The notes under the pieces are model-generated. The model had not been told where the DNA came from. It was given only the letters and a program-made list of their open reading frames with translations, and made no database searches. The position numbers and the translations under genes are program-made. Positions 10,740 to 22,800 of a stretch of DNA of 64,000 nt are shown in pieces (position 1 is the stretch's first letter; each line of letters starts with the position of its first letter). This DNA comes from Podospora pseudoanserina (lineage: Eukaryota > Ascomycota > Sordariomycetes > Sordariales > Podosporaceae): NCBI RefSeq assembly GCF_035222485.1, contig NC_085920.1, positions 4,526,001 through 4,590,000 on the forward strand, given 5' to 3'.

Positions 10740-11953
10740 CTTCGCAACCTGATATCGTGGGCCGAGGGAGGTCCCTCTCTGCCACTAAGCGGTATGGAAA
10801 AAGAAGAATCGGGCAGCTGGGGCTGATGATGAAGGGCACCCAAGGTCCAGGGGGGATGATGGACCAACGACGTGGGTGACACGCGATATCGGGCGGGGTT
10901 CAGGTCGAGGAATGTACCGAAGTCCCGGAAGATAGACAGAAGCTAAAACGCACGATGGTGAAGCGATCTGGCGAGCAGGTCGAGTGGTGGATGAGCTGGG
11001 ATGCTGGCGGGACGGAGGCTCAAACGGCCGGGAGCTTTGCTGTACGAGTCTTGGGAGGACGGGCGCGGGGATGCGTGTGCGAATGCTCTATTGCTGTGCC
11101 GCCTAGACGTGGGCAGCGATGAAAGATGAGGGGTGAGAAAAAAGACTGATCTGCGGATCCAGGGCAGGATTCAACTGAAGATGCAAGGCAAGTGCGGGGG
11201 GTGCGCGTCTGAAGCTGGGACACAGCGACCGTGGGTAACTGCTTGTCGAAAAAACTTTGGGAGAGATGGAGATGTTGGAAACAAGTCAAGCTCGAAATGA
11301 CGGGGAGTCGGTGTTGGCGCAATGACCTTTGGTAGGTGGTGGGTAGGTGCGCCCAGATCGGCCACACTAGGTAAGGGTGAATGGTCCAGAATGGGGCCCC
11401 GAAAGCATCAGGCACACAGTGCGAGACCGTGCCACTCAGCTCTTCTATGCACACAATGAACCAAAGCCAGCACAGCTGCTTAGCCTGTGCCTGGCCTGAA
11501 CAGCGCATCAAACCCGACTGGGCATTCTTTGGGCACGATCTTGCTGATTGCGGGCAGTGGAATTTGGCTCCTTCTCATCCAGCACCGAATTCCTGCTGCT
11601 CCACGGAAAGAATCTCCTCGTTCGCACACACACACACCGCCGCCCCCGCCCACCCGCAGCTGTACCTAAGCTTTTAAGCACCGAGTTAGATATACAGGAG
11701 CGACCTCCTTGAGCTGGATAAGCCCAACCAGTTCAGGCTCGGATCTGTCGGTTGTACAAGGGACAGGCGACTCGTGTCAAGCGGTCAAATCACATGCCAA
11801 CAGTGCCTGTTGTTGTCAGCAACGTGGATGGCGTTTGTTGAATAGGACTTTGCGCTGAGCTATTAGCCTCTTACGGTGTTTATTGGTCCCAGCCATCTAC
11901 CAGCCGCGCCTACAACAGTCGGCTATTCTGCTTCAGGGGTTACAACATCCAAA
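10740..11953. other. intergenic region, divergent promoters of the B55 gene and the 313-aa gene
   Basis: About 1.2 kb between two divergent starts. It is GC-balanced with CA-rich stretches near 11625-11640 (a short CA/CACACA run). No coding frame could be supported. Confidence 0.5.
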
Positions 11954-12895
11954 ATGGGACATCAGTCAACGGGACCTGATGAAGGCGCCGAGAAAGGGAA
12001 GGGCAAAGATCGGGAAACTAGACACGACCAGGACAAATCTATTCACAACGGCGACCCTCAGACCCAAGATACCAGGTCGGCCCTCGCGCGGATTGCTCAG
12101 TCAGCCGCCTCCTTACCGTCGTATCTCATTTCAGGGGCCCCAGAAATAGGTCCTGGTGGAAGCGAAAAAGGGGAGGGTTCCCGAGTGGGACAAGCATTAG
12201 CAAGAGCTGGTGATAGTTCTGTCCGGATACAGACAGACCCTTCAGCTGGTGGGACGTTGAGGCCTGGGCATACCGAGGCGCACATGGCTGAGCAAGATGC
12301 GTCGTTTGCGGCGTTTCTGGATAGTGACGATGTTCCCATGCTGTCAGAGCCCGCTGGGCTGGAAGAAGCCTGGCAGTCGACTACCGCAGCAACGCCGGCT
12401 TGGGTGCCATCCCAATCTATACAGGAACAGATGGCAAAAGATGGCGCCGACGTGGTGGCCTTGCTGTCTGGACAAAGCGGTCCAGAGCCTGACCTGCTCC
12501 CAGAGGAAGCAGTTTCGCAAGCAGACCTGGCAAGTCTACGAAAGGCTCTCTTTGGCGAGGATGCAGGGCGATCAACAGCTGCTGTTGCGTGGGATAATGT
12601 CCTCAACTTCATCCCTAAATACCTTCGAGCGGACCCCGCTGCGGGCGGCAACACTGAGCTTTACTCGCACCTCGGAGCAGAAAACACCGATGAGGCCTGG
12701 CAATCATGGCTTGACCAGTGGTCTCGGGTGCTGACGGACTATCAAGACGAGGTTTGGGGTGATCTCAACGCGCTGGTCGATGACGCTCGCGAGGAGATCA
12801 AGAGGATGGAGGAAGTCAAACCAGGGGAGAGGCCCGCTGAGCCCAAAGCACTCCTCCGTCTGCGTGCCATTCTTGGGCACTTGCGAGGGACGTAG
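11954..12895 (+). CDS. uncharacterised conserved-looking fungal protein
   Basis: A single-exon frame of 313 residues from the ATG at 11954; the frame stays open about 78 nt upstream but without an earlier ATG. I do not recognise a family. The first ~120 residues are polar and probably disordered. A middle segment (about residues 115-175) has aromatic/acidic short motifs (FAAFLDSDD, LEEAW). A helical C-terminal half (about 215-313) is rich in Trp/Leu (NVLNFIPKYLRA, EAWQSWLDQWSRVL) and ends in a Lys/Arg helix. The structured C-terminus with a long disordered N-terminus suggests an adaptor. Codon use resembles its neighbours, so I believe it is a real gene; the function is unknown. Confidence 0.75.
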   Translation: MGHQSTGPDEGAEKGKGKDRETRHDQDKSIHNGDPQTQDTRSALARIAQSAASLPSYLISGAPEIGPGGSEKGEGSRVGQALARAGDSSVRIQTDPSAGGTLRPGHTEAHMAEQDASFAAFLDSDDVPMLSEPAGLEEAWQSTTAATPAWVPSQSIQEQMAKDGADVVALLSGQSGPEPDLLPEEAVSQADLASLRKALFGEDAGRSTAAVAWDNVLNFIPKYLRADPAAGGNTELYSHLGAENTDEAWQSWLDQWSRVLTDYQDEVWGDLNALVDDAREEIKRMEEVKPGERPAEPKALLRLRAILGHLRGT

Positions 12896-13440
12896 GCACA
12901 TACTCGTCTGTCATACTGCCTGCCTGATGCCCCGCGGATGCTCGTCGTGGCAGTAAACCGAACGATTACCCCGCCGAAACCCAACAGACAAGGGTTCCTT
13001 ATCGGACCCGATATTGTGTTGCTGTGCCAGCAATCAATATGACATCACAACGTGGATTGCGCGCCTTTGGTTGGTCAACACAACTTTCCCTCAAGCTCCT
13101 TTGCAGTGCCGCTGAGCTGGGCTTCACTCACCGCCCAGCTATCCAAAAGAGCTCACTGCTTGCACCTATCTAGCATCCTTGTACTTGTATTTGTATGAAT
13201 GTAGCAAACCACATATGCAGCATTAGTTTATGTCATGCATCTAGTCTGCCTATCGGCTCAGTTTGTCGAGTGAATCCATTGATTTCATTGTATCTGGATA
13301 TACTCAAACTCGGTCATACAGGACCCCCACCGTCACGTACTACATATCCAAGAGGACCGGACCACCACATCTAGCCCCCTCTCGGCAATCAGCCATCAGC
13401 ACAAGGGGTGTCCAGCAGATAACCGTCCTCCAACCCAAAT
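12896..13440. other. intergenic region
   Basis: A 545-bp stretch holding the 3' end of the 313-aa gene and the promoter of the secreted-protein gene. No motif or gene recognised. Confidence 0.5.
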
Positions 13441-14397
13441 ATGAGGACCAGACGATCCGCTTGCCTACCAGCGCCCTTGAGCACGCTACTGCTGGCCCTC
13501 ACTGCAGCATGCTCTGTTTGCGCCAACCTCCAGCCGTTCCAGCCTGCTGAGACAGCCGCCATTGTCGCAAAGCGGCAGCAAGGATGCCTCTCCAACTTTT
13601 ACAGCTGCGCGAACCAAGGTCCCGCATTCAACGGCGTCTGTTGTCAAAACGGACAGACATGCGGCCTAGACGCTAACAATGAGCCGGCGTGCTGTCCAGC
13701 TGGGTGAGATAAACGTTCCCTACACCAAGAAGGCATCTTCCACAGAATGAAAAATTGTGTAGCTAACCATTGGCCCTCCTCTCCCTCTTCGTCGCATCAG
13801 CGCTATATGTACCGGCACCGCACCCGCAAGCTTCGTCACCCCCGTCCCGGCAGCCACGACCGCCGTGTCCTACGTCGCGAACAACTTCTTCTCGTTCCCC
13901 TATGTCGCCACCTACTTTGCCAACAGGGAGCACTGCTCGGCCGCTGCCAGGCAGTGCGATGCCAACCACGAGGCATGCCAGTCGCAACTTCAGGGCCATG
14001 CCGGCGGGGCAGGATATGCCGTTACCATCGCCGTTCCGGGCGGGGGAGGCACGACTGTGACGGCCGCGGCTGAGGTCACTTATGAGCCTGCTCGGGCGAC
14101 AAGCATATGTAAGCATGAGTTACACTTCCCATACACAAACATTTATGCCCCTCCGGGGTAGATTCCCAACGCCCTTGGCTGTTCGGTATGGCTTACTTGT
14201 TCATTGCAGGCAGCAGCTTGTCCAGCGTGGCGTGCAACGGGCTTCAGGCTAGCATGTGCACGATGGAGGGGACAACCGCAAACGGCTTCTACTTTGGGTC
14301 TGGGAATGCAGCCCCAAGACCCACGGCTGCTGCGGTTGGTGTTGTCGGTGCTGTGGCGGCCGGCGTGGCAGGGCTCAATCTCATGAACGGTTTCTAA
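13441..14397 (+). CDS. secreted Cys-rich protein with a GPI-anchor-type C-terminus
   Basis: Three exons, 13441-13703, 13801-14108 and 14210-14397, with introns of 97 and 101 nt (GT-AG), giving 252 residues. The N-terminus is a signal peptide (basic start, then a Leu/Ala-rich core near residues 12-28). The ectodomain has a Cys-knot-like segment (CLSNFYSC...GVCCQNGQTC...CCPAG, about 50-88), a second Cys-containing region with NFFSFPYVATYF, and a CSSL...CNGL...C pair near the end. The last ~25 residues are Ala/Val/Gly-rich and hydrophobic, preceded by small residues, as in GPI-attachment signals. Such proteins sit at the plasma membrane or cell wall; no specific function can be assigned. Both joins restore Cys-containing motifs (CCPAGAICTGT, ATSICSSL). 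Confidence 0.85.
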
Positions 14398-14941
14398 ATA
14401 GGCATAGATTCGGCGGTGGAGTCGGTCTTTTGTGCTGAGTTGCCATGGGATAGCAAGTGAGGGCGTTGATGATATGTATTTGGACAATGTGTCTTGCAAC
14501 GAAGTGAGCAACGACGTGGAATACCCGAGTTAGAAAGCTTGGCTCAAAGTCTCGCTGGAAAGAGAAAGTATCTTGTAACATGCAGGCGGTCCTGAAAGGG
14601 CCCAATATCACAAGTGACAAATCACGCATCACCATGTCAAAGGGAAGTGGCAGGCCGCTGAGAAACAGAACGCATGATACCAATTATACCCGTTTTGTGC
14701 GCCATCGCTAAAAGAACAAAGATACTGAGACCCCTTTCGACCCTTTATATATAACCTTGGAAATCCATGCCACCCAGCCAAACCTGCCCTCTACCCATAT
14801 TTTACACATCCAGAGAGCAGCGGGCTTCCAGCCCGGGTTTGGCAATACATAGTATGCCTTCAAAATAGCCCGAAAAGACTTGTAGAAAATATAAGAGATA
14901 GAGCGCTTCACAATCGACAACGACAACAATGACACTTGGTT
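14398..14941. other. convergent 3' region
   Basis: A 544-bp gap between two converging genes, probably 3' UTRs. AT-rich near 14740-14760 and 14880-14900. No gene seen. Confidence 0.5.
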
Positions 14942-17900
14942 CTACCGTCTTTCATCGATGACCTCAGCCGAGGTGCCCAAAAGATCAGTCTCACGATCGA
15001 CCCTGTTTATGCTGCCTTTAGCTACAAACCCGTACCCGGCAGGTCTTTCGTCGCTGCTGCCTGACCGGTCGTTTAGTTCAACTTGACTGAAGTCCTCGGT
15101 GACCCCCGCGGAGGACCCAGACAATCTCTTCTGCGAGGGTGTCCGTTCGAAGGGAAGCCGCGAAGAGGTCGCACCGGATGGGGCGAGATTGCTTGACCGA
15201 CCTGCTTCACTGGGTAAAGATAACTGTGGCACCTGGACCTGGGGGTTCGAATCCCTTTTTGAGCTTCGTCTGGGGACATTTGGGACCTCGATTTGCAATG
15301 AACTATTGGGGCCCGGCCTCACGGATGTGGTGGGGGAGCGAGAGGCTATCCCTGTATCCTCATCGGTTAATGAGGGTGGTGCGTCAACAGCTGGTGCACT
15401 TCCCAGGCCGTCAAGCTCGTCATCCTGCTGGCTTCCTGGGCCATTCAAGGGTTCTTGCTCTGGCACGTCTACGTCTGTCGAGCGTAGAGCATCGTTCTTT
15501 GACCGTGTCCCATCGTCAGAGTCAGAGTCAATCGGGCCGCTGCGAAGAACGCCCATAGCTACGGGAATTCCTTGGGGCGCTCGGTCGTCTTCAAAGCCGC
15601 CATTCAACGCCTGCATCGCAGGTGGCATCCGTGAACTTCTGACCACTTCAAAGCCCTTTCCCTTATCCTTGCCTTTAGGCGCAAACATATTCCTGAACCA
15701 ACCCGCCGCAGAAGCCATTGGTCTAGTCGGATCAGCGGGCCCAGTCCTCAGCTTGCGACTCGGCGCATCCGAGTTCAACCTTTGGCCTCTGACTCCGTAA
15801 TAAAAGTCCGCTTCTCGCATGGAATAATCAGTCCTGGTGGGACCAAAAGGAACCACATACGGCGCGGGTGTGGCATCCCTTGATATCTGAGTGCCAATTT
15901 CTAGGGGGTCGTTCAGTTGCACCGTCCCAGGTTCGCTAAGGCGTTTCTGCGCCCAATCACTGCTCGTCCATGACCCCCCCACCTTGGTGGTAGGTGAATA
16001 GGTCGTTTCAATAGTAGGGCGCCGTTGCCTCGGTGGTCGATAGTACGGGTCTGGAACCTGCATGGTCATGGAACCCTGGGGCCTACCGGGGTGTCCAGGA
16101 GATGGCAGGAAAGAAAAGTTGCTGGCTTCTCCCGATGTCGTGGGTGTGTAAGAGCCGGCAATGCTCTCCAGTGGACGTGCGGGACCGTCAAAGCTAGGGG
16201 TGTTGAACCCGGACGAGCTTCTATGCCGATGATGCATCATGACACCCATGCTCCCGGCCGACTCACTCCTAATGCGTCCACCAGGCATGATGTAGCCTGC
16301 TTTCGATGTTTCGTCGACATCCAGCATGGCAGAACTTGAGAGCTGGCTTTGGCGAGATGGGCCGGTTTCACGCCGAGACATACGGCGGGAAAGCTGTCTC
16401 ATGCCAAAGATTTTGGACAATCCACCTCGGGACTGACCCCGAATATCATCACCGCCAGCCCCTAGCATACGGGCAACAACCTCGACAATAGTTTGGACTG
16501 CGTTCAAGAGAAATCCAAGCACAAGAACGCCAGCGTGAGTGATGAGAATCGCATAGCCGATCCAGCCCTTTTCACTCTCAGGAACACCGAGTGATGGCAC
16601 GAACACCACCATCAGGAGCACTGTGACAAGACGCAGCGCAGAGAAAAGCGTGTGGTAAGCATTCATGGATGTCGCTGAGTGAAACGGCCGAAAAGCGTGC
16701 AGCGTAAGGACATGTATCACCTCGCAGATAGCAAGAATGACGACCTGAGCGACGCCAGAAGGCTGCACGGCTCCCACTGCTATGCCGCGGACGAAATTCA
16801 ACAGCACAGGGATCATAGTGAAAGCTGCGGCTTCGTCCGAGTAAGTGTTGTACAGCGGGCCATAAAGGAGAAGCGTCGGGAGGTCGTCAAACAGGAAAGC
16901 TCGAGGCTTGGTCTTGGCAACAAGAAAAAGCAGCCAACCTGCAAATCCGATAATCAAAATCAGAGCCAGGACAGCGACCACCACCGTGTAGACCGGTGAC
17001 TGGCCAGCGATGACGAGCTGAAACGTCGATAGGGCGACAATCGGCATCAGGAAATAGTTCAAGACAATCCTGACAACATTGCCGAGAGTAAATGGTATGT
17101 TTTTGGCGCGCAAGTCTTCTTCCGAGACCTTTTGGAAGTAGCGATAGAGCCACTGAACAACAAACCCGGCCTGAACAAGGACAGTTATAGCGGCAATGAT
17201 GACCAACACCCAGATAATAGTGCCAGTCCATATATCCTCAGGGTTCGCCATGCCGGCCAGTTGGGCGAGGCGTTGCAAGCCAAATGCACCGTCTGCAACA
17301 TAAATACCGTCCCGAAGACTGACCCATCCAGGGTCCTGCGTGACAAAGCTCTGGTTGAACATGAGTACTGACCACGCTGCCTGACTGACGATAGGCTGGT
17401 AGAATCCTGGGTAGTTTAGCGTCAGGCCGCCAGTGAGGACGACGAACTGAATGTACTGAAGGCAATCTCCAAAACCAGGGGTGACAAGTCGAAGGAGATC
17501 GGGGTCACGACCGTAGTTGGAGCTCCAGTGGAAGACATCGCTGGTTCCCCAGGGGCTGAAAACTGCTGCAAATACTGTTGCCGCACCCACAAACACCAGA
17601 ACAGCCAGGGGTAGGAATTTCAACATCCAAGCCAAACTTCCCAGATCTGGCGTCACGTTGGCTGTCACGCAAGTGATGATTTCAGCCTGATCACCATAAA
17701 TAACCTCAAAGGACGTCGAGAACGATCCAAAAGCATACGACGAGTAGAAATCGTTGCTGATTGACACAAACGGCAGTTTGTCTTTGACTAGGCTATATGA
17801 CGCTGTCAGCACTACACATTCACGACCGGGCCCTTGAGCTCCGTAGATCAAAAGGCAGGCCTTTCCCTCGCTGAGCGTTCGCTCCAACTTACCCAAAGTC

Positions 17901-18662
17901 AGATCCATTCCAGTCGCCAAAAACAGGCCCAAGCGGGCATGCTCCGTTCTTCAACTCATCATTGCAAAAGTCGGTAAGATTGGACCAAGGTTCATACGTC
18001 AAGACTTTGATCCTGGCTCTCAACGTGGTGAACTTATTTACGTCGGGCACCCCCAGAAGCTTGCCGTCGGTTTTATTCGGGTCAGCCCAGTCCGGACTGG
18101 TCGCCGGCGGCAATGACACCGGTGTGTACGAGCCCGTCACATTCCCCCACAGCGTAACCCGAAGAGAGTGCCTATCGGTTGCTTCGAAAGTAGCATCGAT
18201 GTGTATGGGTTCCCACTGCAGCTTTGGCGGTTGACTGTTTCTGTAGGTGTCTGATAGACAGTTCTCGAACGGCACGGAGGCAGCGGCAGCCGGACGGGTG
18301 AGGGGGCTCAACAGCAATATCAACACAGCGGGAAGGCGGAGGAAGGACCGCAGTTCGGATAGCCGGGAACGAGGGCCTGTATGGCGGACAAAATCGGACG
18401 ACAAGATGTCAGGCGAAGGGCTCTGACCCGTCATGGCGACGACCGAAGATACGGACAACCCATCGGCCGCATGCCGGGGCCGATCATGGTAGCCACGGGC
18501 TCGGACGCCACGGGCTCGGACGCCACGGGCTCGAACGCCACGGGCTCGGACGCCACGGGCTCGAACGCCACGGGCTCGGACGCCACGGGGCTCAGATGGC
18601 GACTCTGGATGGAAAGGGGGCTTGGGTGTAACTGGGATGTCGGGAGCATCAACGTCTCGCAT
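14942..18662 (-). CDS. Flc/TRP-like membrane channel with N-terminal ML-like domain
   Basis: Two exons, 18662-17893 and 17792-14942, with a 100-nt GT-AG intron, encode up to 1206 residues; starting at the inner ATG (18434) would give 1130. A hydrophobic signal segment (LPAVLILLLSPL) precedes a Cys-containing ML-like lumenal domain (ENCLSDTY ... TDFCNDELKNGACPLGP). Then come about nine or ten transmembrane helices between roughly 17640 and 16470, and a cytosolic Ser/Pro-rich tail of about 480 residues. Known: yeast Flc1-3 and fission-yeast Pkd2 belong to this family and act in FAD import to the ER, calcium handling and wall integrity. The first ~75 residues of the longer form hold a GVRAR pentapeptide array from a 15-bp minisatellite, so the inner ATG may be the true start. 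Confidence 0.88.
18491..18592. repeat. 15-bp tandem minisatellite at the 5' end of the Flc-like gene
   Basis: About seven head-to-tail copies of a 15-bp unit (CGCCACGGGCTCGGA on the + strand), the last copy degenerate. Copies differ at one position (GGA or GAA), partly alternating. Read on the minus strand in the frame of the channel gene each unit encodes GVRAR, and the variable base is synonymous (GTC or GTT for Val). Confidence 0.95.
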
Positions 18663-19840
18663 GTTTAGCAGAGCTGCTGTGTTGATGTCGGCAGCGTCAG
18701 GGGGAGTGTCGACCGTCTCGATGTCTTGAACACGCAGGTAGAACGAATAGGCTGCCGGCGGTCTTGCACTGTTGAAGAAAGCTGGGCCTGTCGGCAGAAT
18801 CGGCGATTGTGGTAACGGCGCAACGGCAACGGACTATGTGCTGTGCATCTTGGAGTGTACGTCGTCTTGCAGTCCCAATCTGACGAGTGCCTGTCTTTTT
18901 CGAGTTCTGTCGGTTCGATATGTCGTCGGCAGGCCTTTGAGGACTGGAAAGAATAGGAGCGACAGGATAACGAGCGTCAGCCCCGGACAGGAAGGACGCG
19001 CACAAGTGTGGAAGGATGCTTTGGGTGGTGTCCCCACACCAGGTAGCGCTTTTGGAACTTGGAGGAGGCAGTGCTGGGTAACATGCACGGCCTCTGTTTG
19101 GTTAGCGTGCGCGCCAGGGACCCAGGAGATTGTGACAGCCCGCGGGCGGGTCTTGCCCTGGTCTGTGCACTGACATATGTTGAACCAGGCCTCAAATGAC
19201 GTGTATTTCCATGACTGCTGGAAAAGGCTTGACAAGTCTTCAACTGCTCAACTGGCTTCTTTCTGTCTGTACCTCCCTAATGCACTGATTCATACAGGGA
19301 GCAAAGAGTCAATCAAGGTCATGACGTTTTCTACTTCTCCCCAATGTTACAGCGTTTCTTGCCAACTTGCCCAACACGAGGTTAATGGATTATGGATTAC
19401 TATGGATCAGCGGGAGCGGCCTTGACCGTGACCCTGCTATTAAGGCACTTGTTATACCTCCATCAACCTCTCCGGAACCTTTGTGTTCTGCCGCCCAACC
19501 AAGAGGTGGCCCGCTGTATGACTGCAGCGGCCGGCCAGTCCGTCACACCTTTGAGGTCGGAACAAGGCCTGGAGATAGGGTGAACATTATCAACGGCACG
19601 TTTTCTTAAGACCAAGTGACACGCCTTGCATGAAAATAAGACACCAAAATTACCAATTGATATTTAGCACGCTGTTCCTCTATCCTCCCCCTTCAACTCG
19701 TTTATTAACTTTGTCAGAGTATGCCTTCCGGGTATCACCTATCATCGTCATCCCACTTCGTGTTCCCTCTTTTCCATGCCAAAACACAGCAACAGATAGA
19801 GCCATACACGACACAAGCAAAGTTTTGCCAAGCATATACA
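18663..19840. other. intergenic region upstream of the Flc-like gene
   Basis: About 1.2 kb. The minus-strand frame of the channel gene stays open about 170 nt past 18662 without another ATG, so an upstream exon is possible but unsupported. The rest is unremarkable. Confidence 0.45.
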
Positions 19841-22800
19841 TCAAGATTGCAATTCAAGCCTCCTTTCCTTCGCCCACTGCCTGCCAATGCGTTCCATCTC
19901 TGTACAGTCTTCAGCAGTGTTCGGATGAAGCGTCCACTCTGTGGCCGGTGCAAGCTTCCTCAACAGTTTCTTCAGTTGTGTCAAGATGGCTCTGTCCCAT
20001 TCTGAAAATGGCAATCGCAGGCTTTGTGTTACCATTCTAGGGTGATTTTCTGCTCCTGATCGAAGCTCGCGTATCGGCCGGAAAACCGTTAATTCAAGAG
20101 TGTTGATGATAACCCGGGGCGCATGAGTTTCGTATCTGGGTGTTCCTAACGGCAGCCAACTTCTCGTGTTCTGGCCAAGTCCGACCTCTGTAGTGCTGTG
20201 TACAGGTCTATCAGTATCGTGATTGGAAACCCGGAAATGCGGCCTCCTGATTCGAGCGGCGCTCTGTTCCTTCCCACCACGATGGAGGGCATGTCCCACC
20301 CTCTGCTCATCCTTCGGTCCAAATAAACTTTGCAGAATGGGCGCCTCACCAGCATCTTCATGATTCGACTGTGCTAGGGGGTTATTGGAATGGCACGAAG
20401 CAGATGTTTCTGTGACTACTGCGCGAGCGTTGTGTTGAGATCGAATCGCCGACCCTGCCGTGGGTCTTACCAAGCCATCACTGTCGCCTTCGACGTTGTT
20501 TCTATGCTTCTCAAAAGGGAGCGTGGCTTGTTTCGAGTGACCATCTGCTCTCCTCATATCAGGATACCGCTTTTCGAAATGCTTCCTGATATCACCGCCA
20601 TTTCTATGCTGCCGTGCTCCAGGATTTGTCTGACCGCTGACCGCAGTCTCGTCTTCTGAATCAGTGTTTTCGGAGCTATGGAGTTCCGTTGTCACATCAT
20701 CAGAGTCACTAGAGCTATGTTCATTGGGATCTCCAGTTGATGATAGGACATTTTCAACCGAAACTCCCCGAGTTACTCGGTTACGCTGCTGATTCTGTTG
20801 TCGTTTTGGTATGTGGAGAGGCTGTGACGAGGTTCTTTGGTCCGCATTTGATGACATTGGAGTCTCGCCAAGAGGCACTTCCAGTCTTTGGGCTGCGTTG
20901 TCTGAAGACCCACCGATGAGTAGTCTGGCTGCCCTTGACACGTGAGGGTAGATGCGGCGCGGCAGTAGGCGATCTTTATACGTCGGGTGGCTCGTATTAC
21001 CATGGCTCGGCCGAAGTGATGGTGGGATCAACTGGTCTGGCTCGGAAGATGGTGACGGCGTCAATGGCGTGACTGGGAGCTTGAAGCTAGGGTTCAGTCT
21101 CGCAATAGGCAGTCCTCGCTGATGAGATTGGGCTGGGCCCCTAATACCCGTAGCTTCTGCACGTGGAGGCACTCTGGATAATGTCGGCTGTTTCTCGTGA
21201 AACTGCTTGTTGTCCGGGCGGCCCGAGGGAAGAGGGCGCCTTTTGAGACTTCCCATAGCTGCAATAGACCACGGGTTGAGCTCTGCCAAAGCGTTATGTC
21301 CGTCGGCCACATGAGACTCTGAACGCTGCCGACTTTTTTCTTGGCTTTGGGTGTCGGTGTTGCTCTCCTCTTCCAGAGTTGGACACACAGGTTGGCCCAA
21401 TTCGTTCTGACTCTCCATGTCAAAGTCACCATCCGATCCGTCTACCGGAGCCGACATATCAACCGTCCACGAACTCGCTTGGCCCTTATGAAATGTTGGC
21501 GGAAGCAGGTAATTTTGGAGAGTTACGTTGGTACTTACGGTGAAAAGATCCCGGTGATTGTCATTATCTTGTGGGCTCATCTCTCCATCACCGTCCCCTC
21601 TGATTCGTGACGAGTGCAAAAGGGGTAACGCGGCTGCCGCATGTTTCTTATGTTGGTCGGCAATTGATGTGCTATTGGGTTCATCCGGGCGGTGATTCCC
21701 CTGCCTACCAATCCCATCCTCCAAGTGTGAATAAGCTTCCAACACTTCCCCCCTATTTTCACGACCCTGTCCCTCATTGACACTACTGGGGTAGACCACC
21801 CGCAGGAATGTTTTGAAGTCACTGATCAATTGGTCTTCCTGAAGAAACAAAACATCCTCCTTGGCTGGCTCTATGTTGACATCGTACCATCCTAGAGAAC
21901 AGCAGATGTTCAGACAGATGAAAATATCCTTGGGGACACCTGCCGAAGTTAGTGGACAGACAGACTGTCTCAAACATTCTCTCAACGCCATGGTCAGTTT
22001 TCTCCCGGTTCCTCGAGTGGCTGAAATGGGGCGGGAGTCGACAGAGAAGAATAGGCCCTTCGGAATTTTGCTGTGCTCGACATCTGGTTTCATAAGAATC
22101 GCTTCAAACACGTGTCGCCTGCTCCTTTCTTCGCCCGGCAAGCCTGTGTTGGGATCTGGTCTGTCCGGCCACGTTCGGACAAAACACTGAGATGCCTTCT
22201 GAACACCGAAGATCTGGATAGCTGTTTCCATAATGTCCTTGCCTGGATGTGGAGATATCCTCAGAGACCGATTGGGGTTTTGTAAGACTGCAAAGTGTAT
22301 CCTAAGCGGGTGTCTCGCAAACGCACAAGCCTGAACCAAGTGCCTCATCTTCTCGATGTTCTTCGATATCTCCACCGGCTTTCTCGCGATTCGCTCTCGG
22401 ACGGGATAATTGGAGAAAATGTTGGTGACTGTGACTGTAGTACCCTGCTCAGCAGCGTGTACGCTTTGAGTTTCGACGCCGCCGTTGTCAGCAAGCCGAA
22501 TCATTTGAGGGGTTTCCAATCCGACTCTCGTGATCACATGAACGGTTGCTACCGTGTTGATACTGGCTAAGGCTGTCCCACGAAATCCAAGGGATTTCCC
22601 ACCAATCTTGTCGATGTCCTCAAAGGAACTGAGCTTGCTCGTATGCGAAGGGCGGCCAAGGGCGTTGAAGTCAAAGGATGATATACCGCTTCCATTATCC
22701 CTCACTTCAATCTTGTCTACAGTGTTTGGGGAAACACTGATATGTATGGTCTGTGCCCCCGAGTCCAGAGCGTTGTCCAGCAGTTCCTTCAAGACCATGA

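Noticed and set aside
15236-15262. GGTTCGAATCC, a tRNA B-box-like sequence
   Set aside because: It lies inside the coding exon of the Flc-like gene and no cloverleaf could be folded around it.
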